Below, one piece after another: positions 33,861 to 41,669 of a stretch of 64,000 bases of DNA. Source of the stretch: UBA1206 sp050953105 (GTDB taxonomy: Bacteria; Bacillota; Clostridia; Oscillospirales; CAG-382); assembly GCA_050953105.1 (NCBI GenBank), contig JBMNMA010000004.1:248001-312000 (forward strand), read 5' to 3'. Position 1 is the first letter of the stretch. Each line of letters opens with the position of its first letter. A model generated the notes under the pieces. That model made no database searches, had not been told where the DNA came from, and saw nothing but the letters and a program-made list of their open reading frames with translations. The position numbers and the translations under genes are program-made.

Positions 33861-35528
33861 TCAATCTCTGTTTGCGAGGATCTTTAAGGGATCGTATCGC
33901 ATAATAAACAGAATCGATGCCGCACTTGCAACAAGCGTCAAGAAAAGTCCGACGCCAATCATCTGAAACACAACAGTCAGATTCATTGCGGAATCAACTT
34001 CGGTAATATAGTTTGCAGCGCTACCGAAGATATTTCCAAACGGGTTGTTCCTGCCTCCTGTATTGTCAGGAATATCAGGCATATCGGAAGGCATACCGCC
34101 TGAGAAGCTTCCTCCCGGCATTCCTCCTGTATTGCCCGGGCGTCCGAAATTATTTTCTACCTGCGTCTTCTGAGAGCTTTGACTCTCTATCTGATTTTCA
34201 AGCAAAGCGTTGGTAATAGGAACCGAACCAACAGCTCCAACACCTGCGCCGATGACAACGGCAAGCATCGTGATGACGAGAATCTCACACATAAACTGCG
34301 CGGCGACCTTCCATTTTTTCATTCCCATTGCCGTAAGTACACCAACCTCATACTTGCGTTCACGGACATTGAAAATGTTTAGAACTACGAGAATAATTCC
34401 TCCGATAATCAAGATTACAATTAGGAACCATTTCGCCATGGTGCTGAGCATGTTCAGAGGAGTAAGGCTGTTCTCATATTCTGTAAGATCGACGGAGGAA
34501 ACGACATAGGAATCACTTAGCCCAAGAGCCCGTACTTCAGCCTCAAAGGAGTTGTATGATTCGATATCAGCAAAAGTGTAAGTAGCAGCAAGTGTGCTTG
34601 TGATTTTGCTTTCGGTTTCTTTACCCGAGTTTGAATCGGTAATAGTGGTAGATGATGCTTCAGATGCGTCAAGAATTGTCTGCAACGCATTTGCACTCAT
34701 ATAAATCTGATTTGCGGGATCCTGGCTCTTTCCGAACATGGACATAGAGAAATCATTGCTTTGTGAACTTGAATAAATTCCTACAACAGTTAAAGTATAG
34801 CTTTCGCTTTCAAGCGAGGGGTTTGTTATTGTGACAGTATCTCCGACAGAAATATCGTTATAAATAGCCAACTCCTCTGAAATGACACAGACATGTTCGT
34901 TTGTGCCTTCTTCAAACATGGAACCGCCTTCAAGGATGGATACATTACCGTTTAAAAACGAGGTCATGGAAGTGTCGCTGCTATATCCTATAACAGAAAA
35001 ATCGGACGACGAGAAGCCACCTCCGAACATTCCGCCACCCATGCCACCGGGGATTTTCGAGGGGACAGAGTTATCGGATTCATTGCTTCCGTTAAGCGTT
35101 CCGCCACCTTCACTATCATCCGATGTTTCGTCACTGACAGGAAGGAAATCATCGGAACCGTTGAAATATGAGGTGAGCGTATAGTAAAAATCCCGAACCG
35201 AATCGGCAGTTGCATATCGTTTATATTCTTCCAGTGTCAACGAGGATGCGTTACCCATTATATCTGCAAACTGATTTCGGTCGAAGCCGCCTCTTCCGCC
35301 GCTTCTGTCGCCCCCGGTAAACTGACCCATTGCTCCGGCACGGTCATAAGAAATTGTTGCAGTAATATTAATTCCTTCAAGGGCAGCTGCTTTTGCGCTT
35401 TCCGCCGCCTGCCGGATTGAAAGCCCTATACAGGCAGAGACAGCTATAACAAGAGCTATAATTCCAATTAAGATGTTACGCCCCTTGGATCTTGAAATGC
35501 ATCGCATCGCATTTTTAATGATATACAT
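33861..35528 (-). CDS. FtsX/MacB-type ABC permease
   Basis: The ATG follows AGGAGTATGGAAA. The 555-residue protein has a first membrane segment (about 20-39), a large outside region (about 40-370) and three C-terminal segments (near 375-395, 415-440 and 520-545). Two insertions rich in Gly, Met and Asp stand out: GGDRSGGRGGFDRN near 75 and a GGMPGGSFSGGMPSDMPDIP block between the last two membrane segments. The GAMGMKKWKVAAQF-like cytoplasmic helix fits the family. It partners the ATPase downstream. Confidence 0.88.
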   Translation of the reverse strand: MYIIKNAMRCISRSKGRNILIGIIALVIAVSACIGLSIRQAAESAKAAALEGINITATISYDRAGAMGQFTGGDRSGGRGGFDRNQFADIMGNASSLTLEEYKRYATADSVRDFYYTLTSYFNGSDDFLPVSDETSDDSEGGGTLNGSNESDNSVPSKIPGGMGGGMFGGGFSSSDFSVIGYSSDTSMTSFLNGNVSILEGGSMFEEGTNEHVCVISEELAIYNDISVGDTVTITNPSLESESYTLTVVGIYSSSQSNDFSMSMFGKSQDPANQIYMSANALQTILDASEASSTTITDSNSGKETESKITSTLAATYTFADIESYNSFEAEVRALGLSDSYVVSSVDLTEYENSLTPLNMLSTMAKWFLIVILIIGGIILVVLNIFNVRERKYEVGVLTAMGMKKWKVAAQFMCEILVITMLAVVIGAGVGAVGSVPITNALLENQIESQSSQKTQVENNFGRPGNTGGMPGGSFSGGMPSDMPDIPDNTGGRNNPFGNIFGSAANYITEVDSAMNLTVVFQMIGVGLFLTLVASAASILFIMRYDPLKILANRD

Positions 35529-35667
35529 TTTCCATACTCCTATAATCAGTTTAGTGCTGTTTTATTTGCTGTGCTTATCAGCGTGACACGGTTATTATAT
35601 TTACAAATGCTTAACTGTACTTAAAAGAAAAAGGATGAAAACCGAAAAAGTTTTCATCCTTAAAAAA

Positions 35668-36912
35668 CTATTGTGGAATGATTACTGAAATGCAAAAATC
35701 AAATTGCCCCGCAGTAGATGCTGTGATGCTGCCTCCATGTGCCTCCACGATGGCTTTCGCAATTGAAAGTCCGATGCCGTGACTCCCTGTTTCCGAATTT
35801 CTTGATATATCGGTACGATAGAAACGGTCAAAGATATACGGTAAATCCTTTTCATTTATTTTGTATTTTGCCGTATTGCAGACGGAAAGCTTTACTGTCT
35901 TTTTGTTCTTCGACAAAGAAAGCACGATTGAACCGCCGGGAGGAGAATACTTGACGGCATTATCCAAGAGAATGGTAACCAACTGGCGAATCGCATTTGG
36001 AGACCCGTTTGCCGAAATATTCGGCGGAATATTCATACTAAAATTGATTTGGTTTGACATCGCGACCGGTTGGAATGAATTTGCCGTTTCACCGACGATA
36101 TCGGACAAGGGAAGTTCGACTTTCTGGATTTTGTGCTCCGATTCATCCATTTTGGATAGATACACAAGATTATTGGTCAGTTCCGTTAGCCGTCTGGTTT
36201 GCTGCCGTATTTCGTTCAGTTCTTCTTTTTCACCGTCACCGGAGAGCAAATCCACATTGGCGCTAATAATAGTCAAAGGCGTTTTGATTTCGTGCCCTGC
36301 ATCGGAAATAAAACGTTTTTGCTTTTCGTAGCTTTCGGCAATCGGTTTCATAATTTTACCGGAGACAAACAAAAATGCCACAAAAACAATGATACAGCCG
36401 AGCATTCCAACACCAAGACTCGTCCATAGAAAAGTATAAAAAGTGTTTAACTTTCTTCCGCAGTCAAGAAACAAAATGCGCGTCATGTGCCCATCGGTAG
36501 TTTTGTCATAACGGAATTGACCGATAAAGCCGCGACTTTTGTCGCTATTGATTGCTTGGCGGATATATTCCTTTGCGGAATCACTGTCAACCGATATGAT
36601 TCTGGACAAATCCGATTCCTTCACCTCTCCGTCTGCTGTAACCATAACAATGAAAAAACGGGATTCGTATGGTACTTCGGGAGACATTCCGTACGGTATG
36701 AAATCTTCTATTCGTATGCTTGGCTTTTCGGGTGGTGCGTTGTTTTCAAAGAAGGGTGCATTCGGCTGCGAAAGCAGATCCAAAACCGCATCGCTTTCGG
36801 ATACAACCGAAAAAAAGTTGATACAGTTCATAATAGTCACGAGAATCACCATTAACACAAGCATGGAGACGGTTGCGAGAAGTGTAAATTTTCGTTTTAA
36901 TTTATTTATCAT
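35668..36912 (-). CDS. Sensor histidine kinase
   Basis: The ATG at 36912 follows CTGGAGG and overlaps the end of the response regulator gene. The 414-residue protein has membrane segments near 10-32 and 165-188, with an extracytoplasmic domain between. The H box is AGHEIKTPLTI; ATPase boxes N (LDNAVKYS), F (IFDRFYR) and G2 (GSHGIGLSIAKA) are intact. It would phosphorylate the adjacent response regulator and perhaps sense a compound handled by the ABC pair downstream. Confidence 0.92.
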   Translation of the reverse strand: MINKLKRKFTLLATVSMLVLMVILVTIMNCINFFSVVSESDAVLDLLSQPNAPFFENNAPPEKPSIRIEDFIPYGMSPEVPYESRFFIVMVTADGEVKESDLSRIISVDSDSAKEYIRQAINSDKSRGFIGQFRYDKTTDGHMTRILFLDCGRKLNTFYTFLWTSLGVGMLGCIIVFVAFLFVSGKIMKPIAESYEKQKRFISDAGHEIKTPLTIISANVDLLSGDGEKEELNEIRQQTRRLTELTNNLVYLSKMDESEHKIQKVELPLSDIVGETANSFQPVAMSNQINFSMNIPPNISANGSPNAIRQLVTILLDNAVKYSPPGGSIVLSLSKNKKTVKLSVCNTAKYKINEKDLPYIFDRFYRTDISRNSETGSHGIGLSIAKAIVEAHGGSITASTAGQFDFCISVIIPQ

Positions 36913-37579
36913 CACAATCCTCCAGGGAATATCCGGCATTCCTTGATGCTTTAATGTAGATATTGGCGTGAAGTGCCGCAAGTTTTTTGCGCAGATAGGA
37001 AATGTATACCCACACTACATTGATTTCGGCTTCACTGTCATACCCCCAAATTCTATCCATAAACTGTTCTGCTGAAAGGATACAGTGAGGGTTCATTAAA
37101 AAGTATTCCATCATTTGGAATTCTTTATTGGCAAGACGGAAGCTACCAGTGGGTGATGACAGTTCAAATGTAGCGCAGTCAAGTGTGATGTTTCCGAATG
37201 TCAGCTTTGTAGTTGTATCGGTTTTGCTTCGCGTGATTGAACGAATACGGGCAAGCAATTCCCTGGTATCAAAGGGTTTTGGTAGATAATCATTCGCTCC
37301 GCTGTCAAGACCCAGGACGCGGTCTTCAATTTCAGATTTTGCAGTCAGCATCAGAATCGGAATCTGATTACCGTTGGCTCGGACGTTTTTCAATATAGTA
37401 ATTCCGTCCATCTTCGGCATCATAACATCAAGAACCGCAACATCATAATTTCCGGTTTCTAAGTAGGCAAGTGCTTCTTCACCGTCATAAACCGCATCGG
37501 CAGAGTAATTGTTCTTTTCAAAAATTTTAACAAGAACCTTTGCAAGTGCTTTTTCATCCTCAGCAAGTAATATTCGCAA
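36902..37579 (-). CDS. OmpR/PhoB-type response regulator
   Basis: A TTG at 37579 after GGAGGTG is the likely start; upstream in-frame codons lack support. The 225-residue protein has the receiver motifs LLAEDEKAL, the phosphoacceptor Asp in VAVLDVMMP (about 51) and LTAKSE, then a winged helix domain with the VWVYISYLRKKL recognition helix. It is the first gene of a four-gene unit with the kinase, FtsX-type permease and ATPase. Confidence 0.92.
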   Translation of the reverse strand: MRILLAEDEKALAKVLVKIFEKNNYSADAVYDGEEALAYLETGNYDVAVLDVMMPKMDGITILKNVRANGNQIPILMLTAKSEIEDRVLGLDSGANDYLPKPFDTRELLARIRSITRSKTDTTTKLTFGNITLDCATFELSSPTGSFRLANKEFQMMEYFLMNPHCILSAEQFMDRIWGYDSEAEINVVWVYISYLRKKLAALHANIYIKASRNAGYSLEDCDDK

Positions 37580-37720
37580 TCCCAAACACCTCCTTTGGTT
37601 ATTAAAAAAATACAACAGAATACTTAAATAAAGTTAAAATACAAAAATTTGGACTCAGGTGGTGGTAAACAGCCTTGAGTAGCTTCACTTAAATTTTTGC
37701 TTACAGGTATAATATAATAA

Positions 37721-37769
37721 CAGTCTGATTGAAAGGATATGAGAACACTTTCGGTCAGACTGCTTTTTA
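37721..37769 (+). terminator. Hairpin with T tail
   Basis: A 15-base stem (37721-37735 with 37748-37762, two G-T pairs) is followed by CTTTTTATG. No gene on the plus strand ends just before it, so it may end an unseen transcript or an upstream decayed gene. The rest of 37580-37921 shows no gene. Confidence 0.6.
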
Positions 37770-37921
37770 TGTTATAGCTCCAAATCAATTGTTTGCACTT
37801 CTGAAGGTCTTAAAGTCGCTTCCCGTGCATTTGAAAATACATACGCTTTCTTGATTCAGTTGTCATATCTATAGTCGGAATTTTATTGAATAAGACCTCT
37901 CTCACGATGATTTATATTATA

Positions 37922-38530
37922 ATGAAGAAAAATAAAACCTATTTAGTCAAGAAGAACGTTGATCTTCCCGGCGATAACGATAACTGGATTATCATGAATG
38001 GGTACGAATTTGCCAGGTTCATGGAGACGGAAGACGGACAAAAAAGAAAAAAGAACTTCGCTAAGCTTGAACGTTGCGATGGTAATGATTATGACATCGT
38101 CATAGAGTGCGATGAAGAAACAGCGCGAACATGGGAATGCGAGCGGCTGTGCAGGCTTTACCGCAGAAGGCTTAATGCCGCATACACAACCACCTCCTAC
38201 GACTATCCGCTTTTAAACAACGAGGACCGCTGCGGCGAGGACATGATCCCCGACCCTTCGGTAAATGTGGAAGATGAGGTATCCCGCAACATTATGAAGG
38301 AATTTTTGTATGAAGCGCTTGCGCTGTTGAATGAAGAGGAGCAGGCGATTCTTCGACTGCTGTACCTCTCCGACAGACCCGTTTCTGCTAAGGAATATGG
38401 CGAGATGCTGGGCATTTGTGAGTCGTATGTGCATAAAAAAAAGACCGAGGCGCTAAAACGGCTGAAAATCGCTTGTTCTTGGCTTAGATATAAAAAGCTG
38501 CTACGGAATGCAGATGAGGTGGAGTCATGA
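37922..38530 (+). CDS. Sigma-70 region 4-like protein of the integrated element
   Basis: The start at 37922 (MKKNKTYLVKKN) has no clear ribosome site; a TTG at 37886 is an alternative. The 202-residue protein has an N-terminal domain without known family and a C-terminal helical part: ALALLNEEEQAILRLLYLSD, then SAKEYGEMLGICESYVHKKK, then EALKRLK. The pattern is that of sigma factor region 4, which recognises the -35 box. Such genes sit upstream of excisionase and integrase in Gram-positive integrative elements. Its stop overlaps the next ATG. Confidence 0.65.
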   Translation: MKKNKTYLVKKNVDLPGDNDNWIIMNGYEFARFMETEDGQKRKKNFAKLERCDGNDYDIVIECDEETARTWECERLCRLYRRRLNAAYTTTSYDYPLLNNEDRCGEDMIPDPSVNVEDEVSRNIMKEFLYEALALLNEEEQAILRLLYLSDRPVSAKEYGEMLGICESYVHKKKTEALKRLKIACSWLRYKKLLRNADEVES

Positions 38531-38751
38531 AAAAATCAGAACTTAAAGAACTGTATCAAATGATGTTCCCGGACTATCCGGACATCGTGAACATAACACA
38601 GCTTCAAACCATGCTTGGCATAAGCCGCCATCTAGCCTATGACCTGATTAACAGCGGCTACATCAAGGGGCTGAAAATCGGCAATGCATTCCGCATTCCA
38701 AAAGCAAACGTCATTGAGTATGTCATGGATCAAAGCCAAGGTTCGAACTGA
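38527..38751 (+). CDS. Excisionase-like helix-turn-helix protein
   Basis: The 74-residue protein contains NITQLQTMLGISRHLAYDLI, GLKIGNAFRIPKANVIEYVM, the MerR/Xis-type fold used by small excisionases. It overlaps the sigma-like gene by four bases and comes 112 bases before the integrase. It probably directs excision or controls the integrase promoter. GATGAGGTGGAG precedes the ATG. Confidence 0.78.
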   Translation: MKKSELKELYQMMFPDYPDIVNITQLQTMLGISRHLAYDLINSGYIKGLKIGNAFRIPKANVIEYVMDQSQGSN

Positions 38752-38781
38752 AAGCGTTTTTTACAAATCGCACATTTGCGT

Positions 38782-38823
38782 GTCTCTCATCGATGCAGTA
38801 CAATATACCCATCGGTGAGAGAC
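38782..38823. repeat. Inverted repeat between excisionase and integrase genes
   Basis: Two 14-base arms (38782-38795 and 38810-38823) match with a single mismatch. The hairpin is just upstream of the integrase ribosome site and may regulate integrase expression or bind Xis/Int. It has no T tail on the plus side. Confidence 0.6.
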
Positions 38824-38863
38824 TGCCTGCGTACCAAATTTAATTAACGGAGGTATTACTAAA

Positions 38864-40096
38864 ATGGTATCAGGAACTCTAGCAATCAAAAAAGGTTATT
38901 ACTATGCAGTGCTAAGCTGGGTTGATGTGAATGGAAGGCGTCATCAAAAATGGATTGCCACGGGGCTTCCTCAAAAGGGGAATAAGCGTCGGGCCGAGAT
39001 TGAGCTCTCCCGCCTGCGCAGCACCTTTGAACCGCCAAAAGTAATTCAGGAGTTGGGCTCCGATATGCTCTTCTCCGATTATTTGGAGCGGTGGCTGGAT
39101 ATTGTGAAGGTCAGGGTGAAAATTACCACATTCAGCTCCTATCAGGATATGGTGCGGAGTGTCATCAGCCCTTACTTTGCCAAGAAAGGCATTCGTCTGA
39201 ATGAGCTGGAGGCACGGCACATTCAGCAGTTCTATTCGGATAAGCTGAAGACCGTCACGCCTAACTCGGTCATTCACTATCATGCCGTGATCCATCAGGC
39301 GCTAAAGTACGCCATGAAAACGGATATGATTCCGCAGAATGTGGCGGAAAAGGTGGATCGTCCCCGGAAGAATTCCTTTCAGCCAAGCTTTTTGGATGCC
39401 GACGAGATGCAGAAGCTGTTCCAGATTGTAAAGGGAACGCGACTGGAGCTTCCGGTGCTGGTGGCGGCCTTCTATGGTCTGCGTCGTGGTGAGGTGCTGG
39501 GGCTTAAGTGGGATGCCATTGATTTCAACCGCGGAACCTTGACCATTAAACGCACCGTAACGCAGGTAAAGGTTGACGGAAAGTATCAAATCATTGAGCA
39601 GGACTCCGCCAAGACAAAAGCCAGCCTGCGTACCTTGCCCCTGGTGGGAAGCTTTCGAGAGTACTTCCTGGAGGTTAAAAAAGCCCAGGAGCTCAACAAA
39701 AAGGTCTGCGGCAACTGCTACAACTACAAGTACGACGGGTATGTATTTGTGAATGAGCTGGGCGAGCGGATGACGCCCAATTACCTGACAAGCTATTTCC
39801 CCGAGTATCTTCAGAAGCATGGCATGAAAAAGATACGCTTTCACGATCTGCGCCATAGCTGTGCCAGCCTGCTTTTGGCCAACGGTGTACCGCTTAAGCA
39901 AATTCAGGATTGGCTCGGTCACTCCGATTTCAGCACCACGGCAAACATCTATGCTCATCTGGACTATACATCCAAGATATCCTCGGCGCAGGCCATGGAA
40001 AAAGGATTAAATCTTCCGGGTGCGGCCGGCTTAGAAAGCCGATGGAGCGAGATTACGGAGACGGATGAAGACGAAGAAGCGGTTTCGAACCCTTAA
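38864..40096 (+). CDS. int: Tyrosine recombinase / phage-type integrase
   Basis: The 410-residue protein has an N-terminal arm-binding part, a SAM-like core-binding domain (about 60-160) and the catalytic domain. Visible catalytic residues are Arg in YGLRRGEVLGL, the His-x-x-Arg of HDLRHSCASL, the His of WLGHSD and the Tyr in IYAHLDY. Length fits Tn916/phage-type integrases. ACGGAGGTATTAC precedes the ATG. The gene ends 135 bases from the 3' end of tRNA-Ser(CGA), a common attachment site, so it likely mediated integration of the accessory region on its left. Confidence 0.92.
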   Translation: MVSGTLAIKKGYYYAVLSWVDVNGRRHQKWIATGLPQKGNKRRAEIELSRLRSTFEPPKVIQELGSDMLFSDYLERWLDIVKVRVKITTFSSYQDMVRSVISPYFAKKGIRLNELEARHIQQFYSDKLKTVTPNSVIHYHAVIHQALKYAMKTDMIPQNVAEKVDRPRKNSFQPSFLDADEMQKLFQIVKGTRLELPVLVAAFYGLRRGEVLGLKWDAIDFNRGTLTIKRTVTQVKVDGKYQIIEQDSAKTKASLRTLPLVGSFREYFLEVKKAQELNKKVCGNCYNYKYDGYVFVNELGERMTPNYLTSYFPEYLQKHGMKKIRFHDLRHSCASLLLANGVPLKQIQDWLGHSDFSTTANIYAHLDYTSKISSAQAMEKGLNLPGAAGLESRWSEITETDEDEEAVSNP

Positions 40097-40114
40097 TTTG
40101 TGTAGAAACAAGCT

Positions 40115-40147
40115 GTTCTAACGCAGTTCTAACGCAGTTCTAACGCG
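40115..40147. repeat. Three tandem 11-base repeats after integrase
   Basis: GTTCTAACGCA occurs at 40115-40125, 40126-40136 and, with a last-base change, 40137-40147. The position between int and the tRNA suggests arm-type integrase sites, though this is only inference. Confidence 0.75.
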
Positions 40148-40192
40148 AAAAAACGATAAAAATCAGCGAAAAGTGGGGTTTTGCGAAAAAAG

Positions 40193-40228
40193 AAAAAGCC
40201 CAGAAACCCATAGGTTCCCGGACTTTTT
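40193..40228 (-). terminator. Terminator of tRNA-Ser
   Basis: A 16-base stem containing G-T pairs, read on the minus strand, ends in a TTTTTCTTTTTT tail. It lies directly after the tRNA 3' end. Confidence 0.75.
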
Positions 40229-40230
40229 GG

Positions 40231-40316
40231 CGGAGAGGGCGGGATTCGAACCCGCGTGGGATTGCTCCCAAACTGATTTCGAGTCAGCCCCGTTATGACC
40301 ACTTCGATACCTCTCC
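40231..40316 (-). tRNA. tRNA-Ser (anticodon CGA)
   Basis: The acceptor stem GGAGAGG/CCTCTCC, a long variable arm as in class II tRNAs, GGTTCGAATCC in the T arm and the loop CTCGAAA giving anticodon CGA are all present. CCA is not encoded. The 3' end points to the integrase, so it is the probable attachment site. Confidence 0.92.
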
Positions 40317-40510
40317 GTATATTTGGCTTTACAGCAAGACAAAGTATATCACAGCGATATTAAAAAATCAAGTGTTATTTTTCGGGTTTGCCACTGCTGC
40401 AGTTTAACATTACCCAAACCAAAATCATATATATACAACAGGGCGGTTACGGTTTATATCAAACCAAATGGAAATAAAATGCAAAGAATTAAGCAAACCA
40501 ATGAAATTGC

Positions 40511-40539
40511 TTGACATTTCCGCTTTTTGGCTGTAAAAT
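40511..40539 (+). promoter_or_regulatory. Promoter of riboswitch-CDF transcript
   Basis: TTGACA (40511-40516) and TAAAAT (40534-40539) have a 17-base spacer and lie about 45 bases upstream of the NiCo aptamer. Confidence 0.75.
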
Positions 40540-40584
40540 ACAAGAAATCACTTTGCCGGATATGGCTTTGCCCAAATCCGCTCC

Positions 40585-40661
40585 AAACTGAGCAGGCGGC
40601 ATTTTGTCCGCCGGGTCGCCTTTGGTGACAGCGTGCGCAATATGCGTCCGCGGGACAGTTT
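40585..40661 (+). promoter_or_regulatory. NiCo (czcD) riboswitch aptamer
   Basis: The RNA starts AAACTGAGCAGGC, has GCCGGG, an ACAG junction and ends GGGACAGTTT. P1 is AAACTG/CAGTTT; further stems are GGCGG/CCGCC, CGCC/GGTG and GCG..CGC..GCG..CGC. These are the conserved pieces and four-way junction of the NiCo class, which binds Co2+ and Ni2+. It sits before a CDF exporter gene, the usual target. Confidence 0.9.
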
Positions 40662-40687
40662 ACACATAGTCCTGCGGGCGTCTTTTT
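40645..40687 (+). terminator. Riboswitch-controlled intrinsic terminator
   Basis: A 12-base stem (40645-40656 with 40669-40680) is followed by TCTTTTT. Its left arm uses bases of the last aptamer stem and of GGGAC, so metal-bound aptamer and terminator exclude each other. This makes a metal-on switch. Confidence 0.85.
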
Positions 40688-40734
40688 ATACTATTATAAA
40701 TCACAATTTTATCGTAAGGAGGTTAAAGCCGGAC

Positions 40735-41634
40735 ATGACAAGGGATAACAGCAGTCAGGTTAAAAAAACCATTGCCGAAATAACATATGTAACCGTTGCC
40801 GGAAACGTTGCCCTTGCAGCCTTAAAGCTGTTTGCCGGAATTTTTGCAACCTCCGGCGCCATGATATCCGACGCCGTCCACACTCTGTCTGACGTTTTAA
40901 CCACCATAATCGCCTATATCGGGGTTAGAATGTCAAGAAAAGAAGCCGACACCCACCACAACTATGGTCACGAACGGTTCGAATGCGTTGTTTCCCTAAT
41001 TTTAGCAGGCCTTTTACTGGCCACGGGAGCAGGTATCGGCTATTCGGGGCTTAAAACAATAATTTCCTATAAAACCGCTAACCTTTCCTCCCCCGGGTTC
41101 CTTGCCCTTGTGGCCGCCACCCTTTCCATTGCCGTCAAGGAGTGGATGTACTGGTGGACGAGAGCGAAGGCCAAAAAAATCTCCTCCTCCGCCTTTATGG
41201 CCGACGCCTGGCACCACCGGTCCGACGCCTTGTCCTCGGTAGGTGCTCTTATCGGCATCGCCGGCGCCCGGATGGGTATGCCCATTCTTGACCCGGTGGC
41301 AAGCGTTATAATATGCCTGTTCATTTTAAAGGTGGCGGTGGATATTTTCATGGATGCCGTCCGCAAAATGACCGACCGGGCCTGCGACAGTGAAACCGAG
41401 GAGGGAATAAGAAACCTAATCCTTTCCCACCGGCACGTCCTCGGCATCGATATGCTTTCCACCCGTATGTTCGGGGACAAAATTTATGTAGATGCCGAAA
41501 TATCCGTTGACGGCAGCCAGACCCTTGAGGAAGCACACCGGGTGGCCGAGGAGCTTCACAACGAAATAGAGGACAAATATCCCAACGTCAAACATATAAT
41601 GATTCACGAAAATCCGGCAAATCCGGAAAAATAA
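40735..41634 (+). CDS. Cation diffusion facilitator (CzcD-type) metal exporter
   Basis: The ATG at 40735 follows AAGGAGG. The 299-residue protein has six membrane segments. The metal-site residues are in SDAVHTLSDV (about 40-50) and ADAWHHRSDALSS (about 150-162), both of the form HxxxD/DxxxD. A His-rich loop (DTHHNYGHERFE) and a cytoplasmic C-terminal domain (about 205-299) follow. CDF proteins export divalent metals by proton exchange. The NiCo riboswitch upstream points to Co2+/Ni2+ as inducers and probable substrates. Confidence 0.92.
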   Translation: MTRDNSSQVKKTIAEITYVTVAGNVALAALKLFAGIFATSGAMISDAVHTLSDVLTTIIAYIGVRMSRKEADTHHNYGHERFECVVSLILAGLLLATGAGIGYSGLKTIISYKTANLSSPGFLALVAATLSIAVKEWMYWWTRAKAKKISSSAFMADAWHHRSDALSSVGALIGIAGARMGMPILDPVASVIICLFILKVAVDIFMDAVRKMTDRACDSETEEGIRNLILSHRHVLGIDMLSTRMFGDKIYVDAEISVDGSQTLEEAHRVAEELHNEIEDKYPNVKHIMIHENPANPEK

Positions 41635-41635
41635 A

Positions 41636-41669
41636 AGGGTGGGGCCGTATGGCCTTCACCCTATTTTTT
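41636..41669 (+). terminator. Terminator after CDF gene
   Basis: AGGGTGGGGCC pairs with GGCCTTCACCCT around GTAT, followed by ATTTTTTT. It overlaps the 3' end of the convergent decarboxylase-like gene. Confidence 0.8.

Noticed and set aside
40083..40092. Second TTCGAACCC near int as attachment core
   Set aside because: It lies inside the integrase gene and matches the tRNA for only about nine bases.
20000..40230. Left attachment site matching the tRNA-Ser 3' end
   Set aside because: TTCGAA occurs at several places, but none extends to the tRNA sequence by reading.
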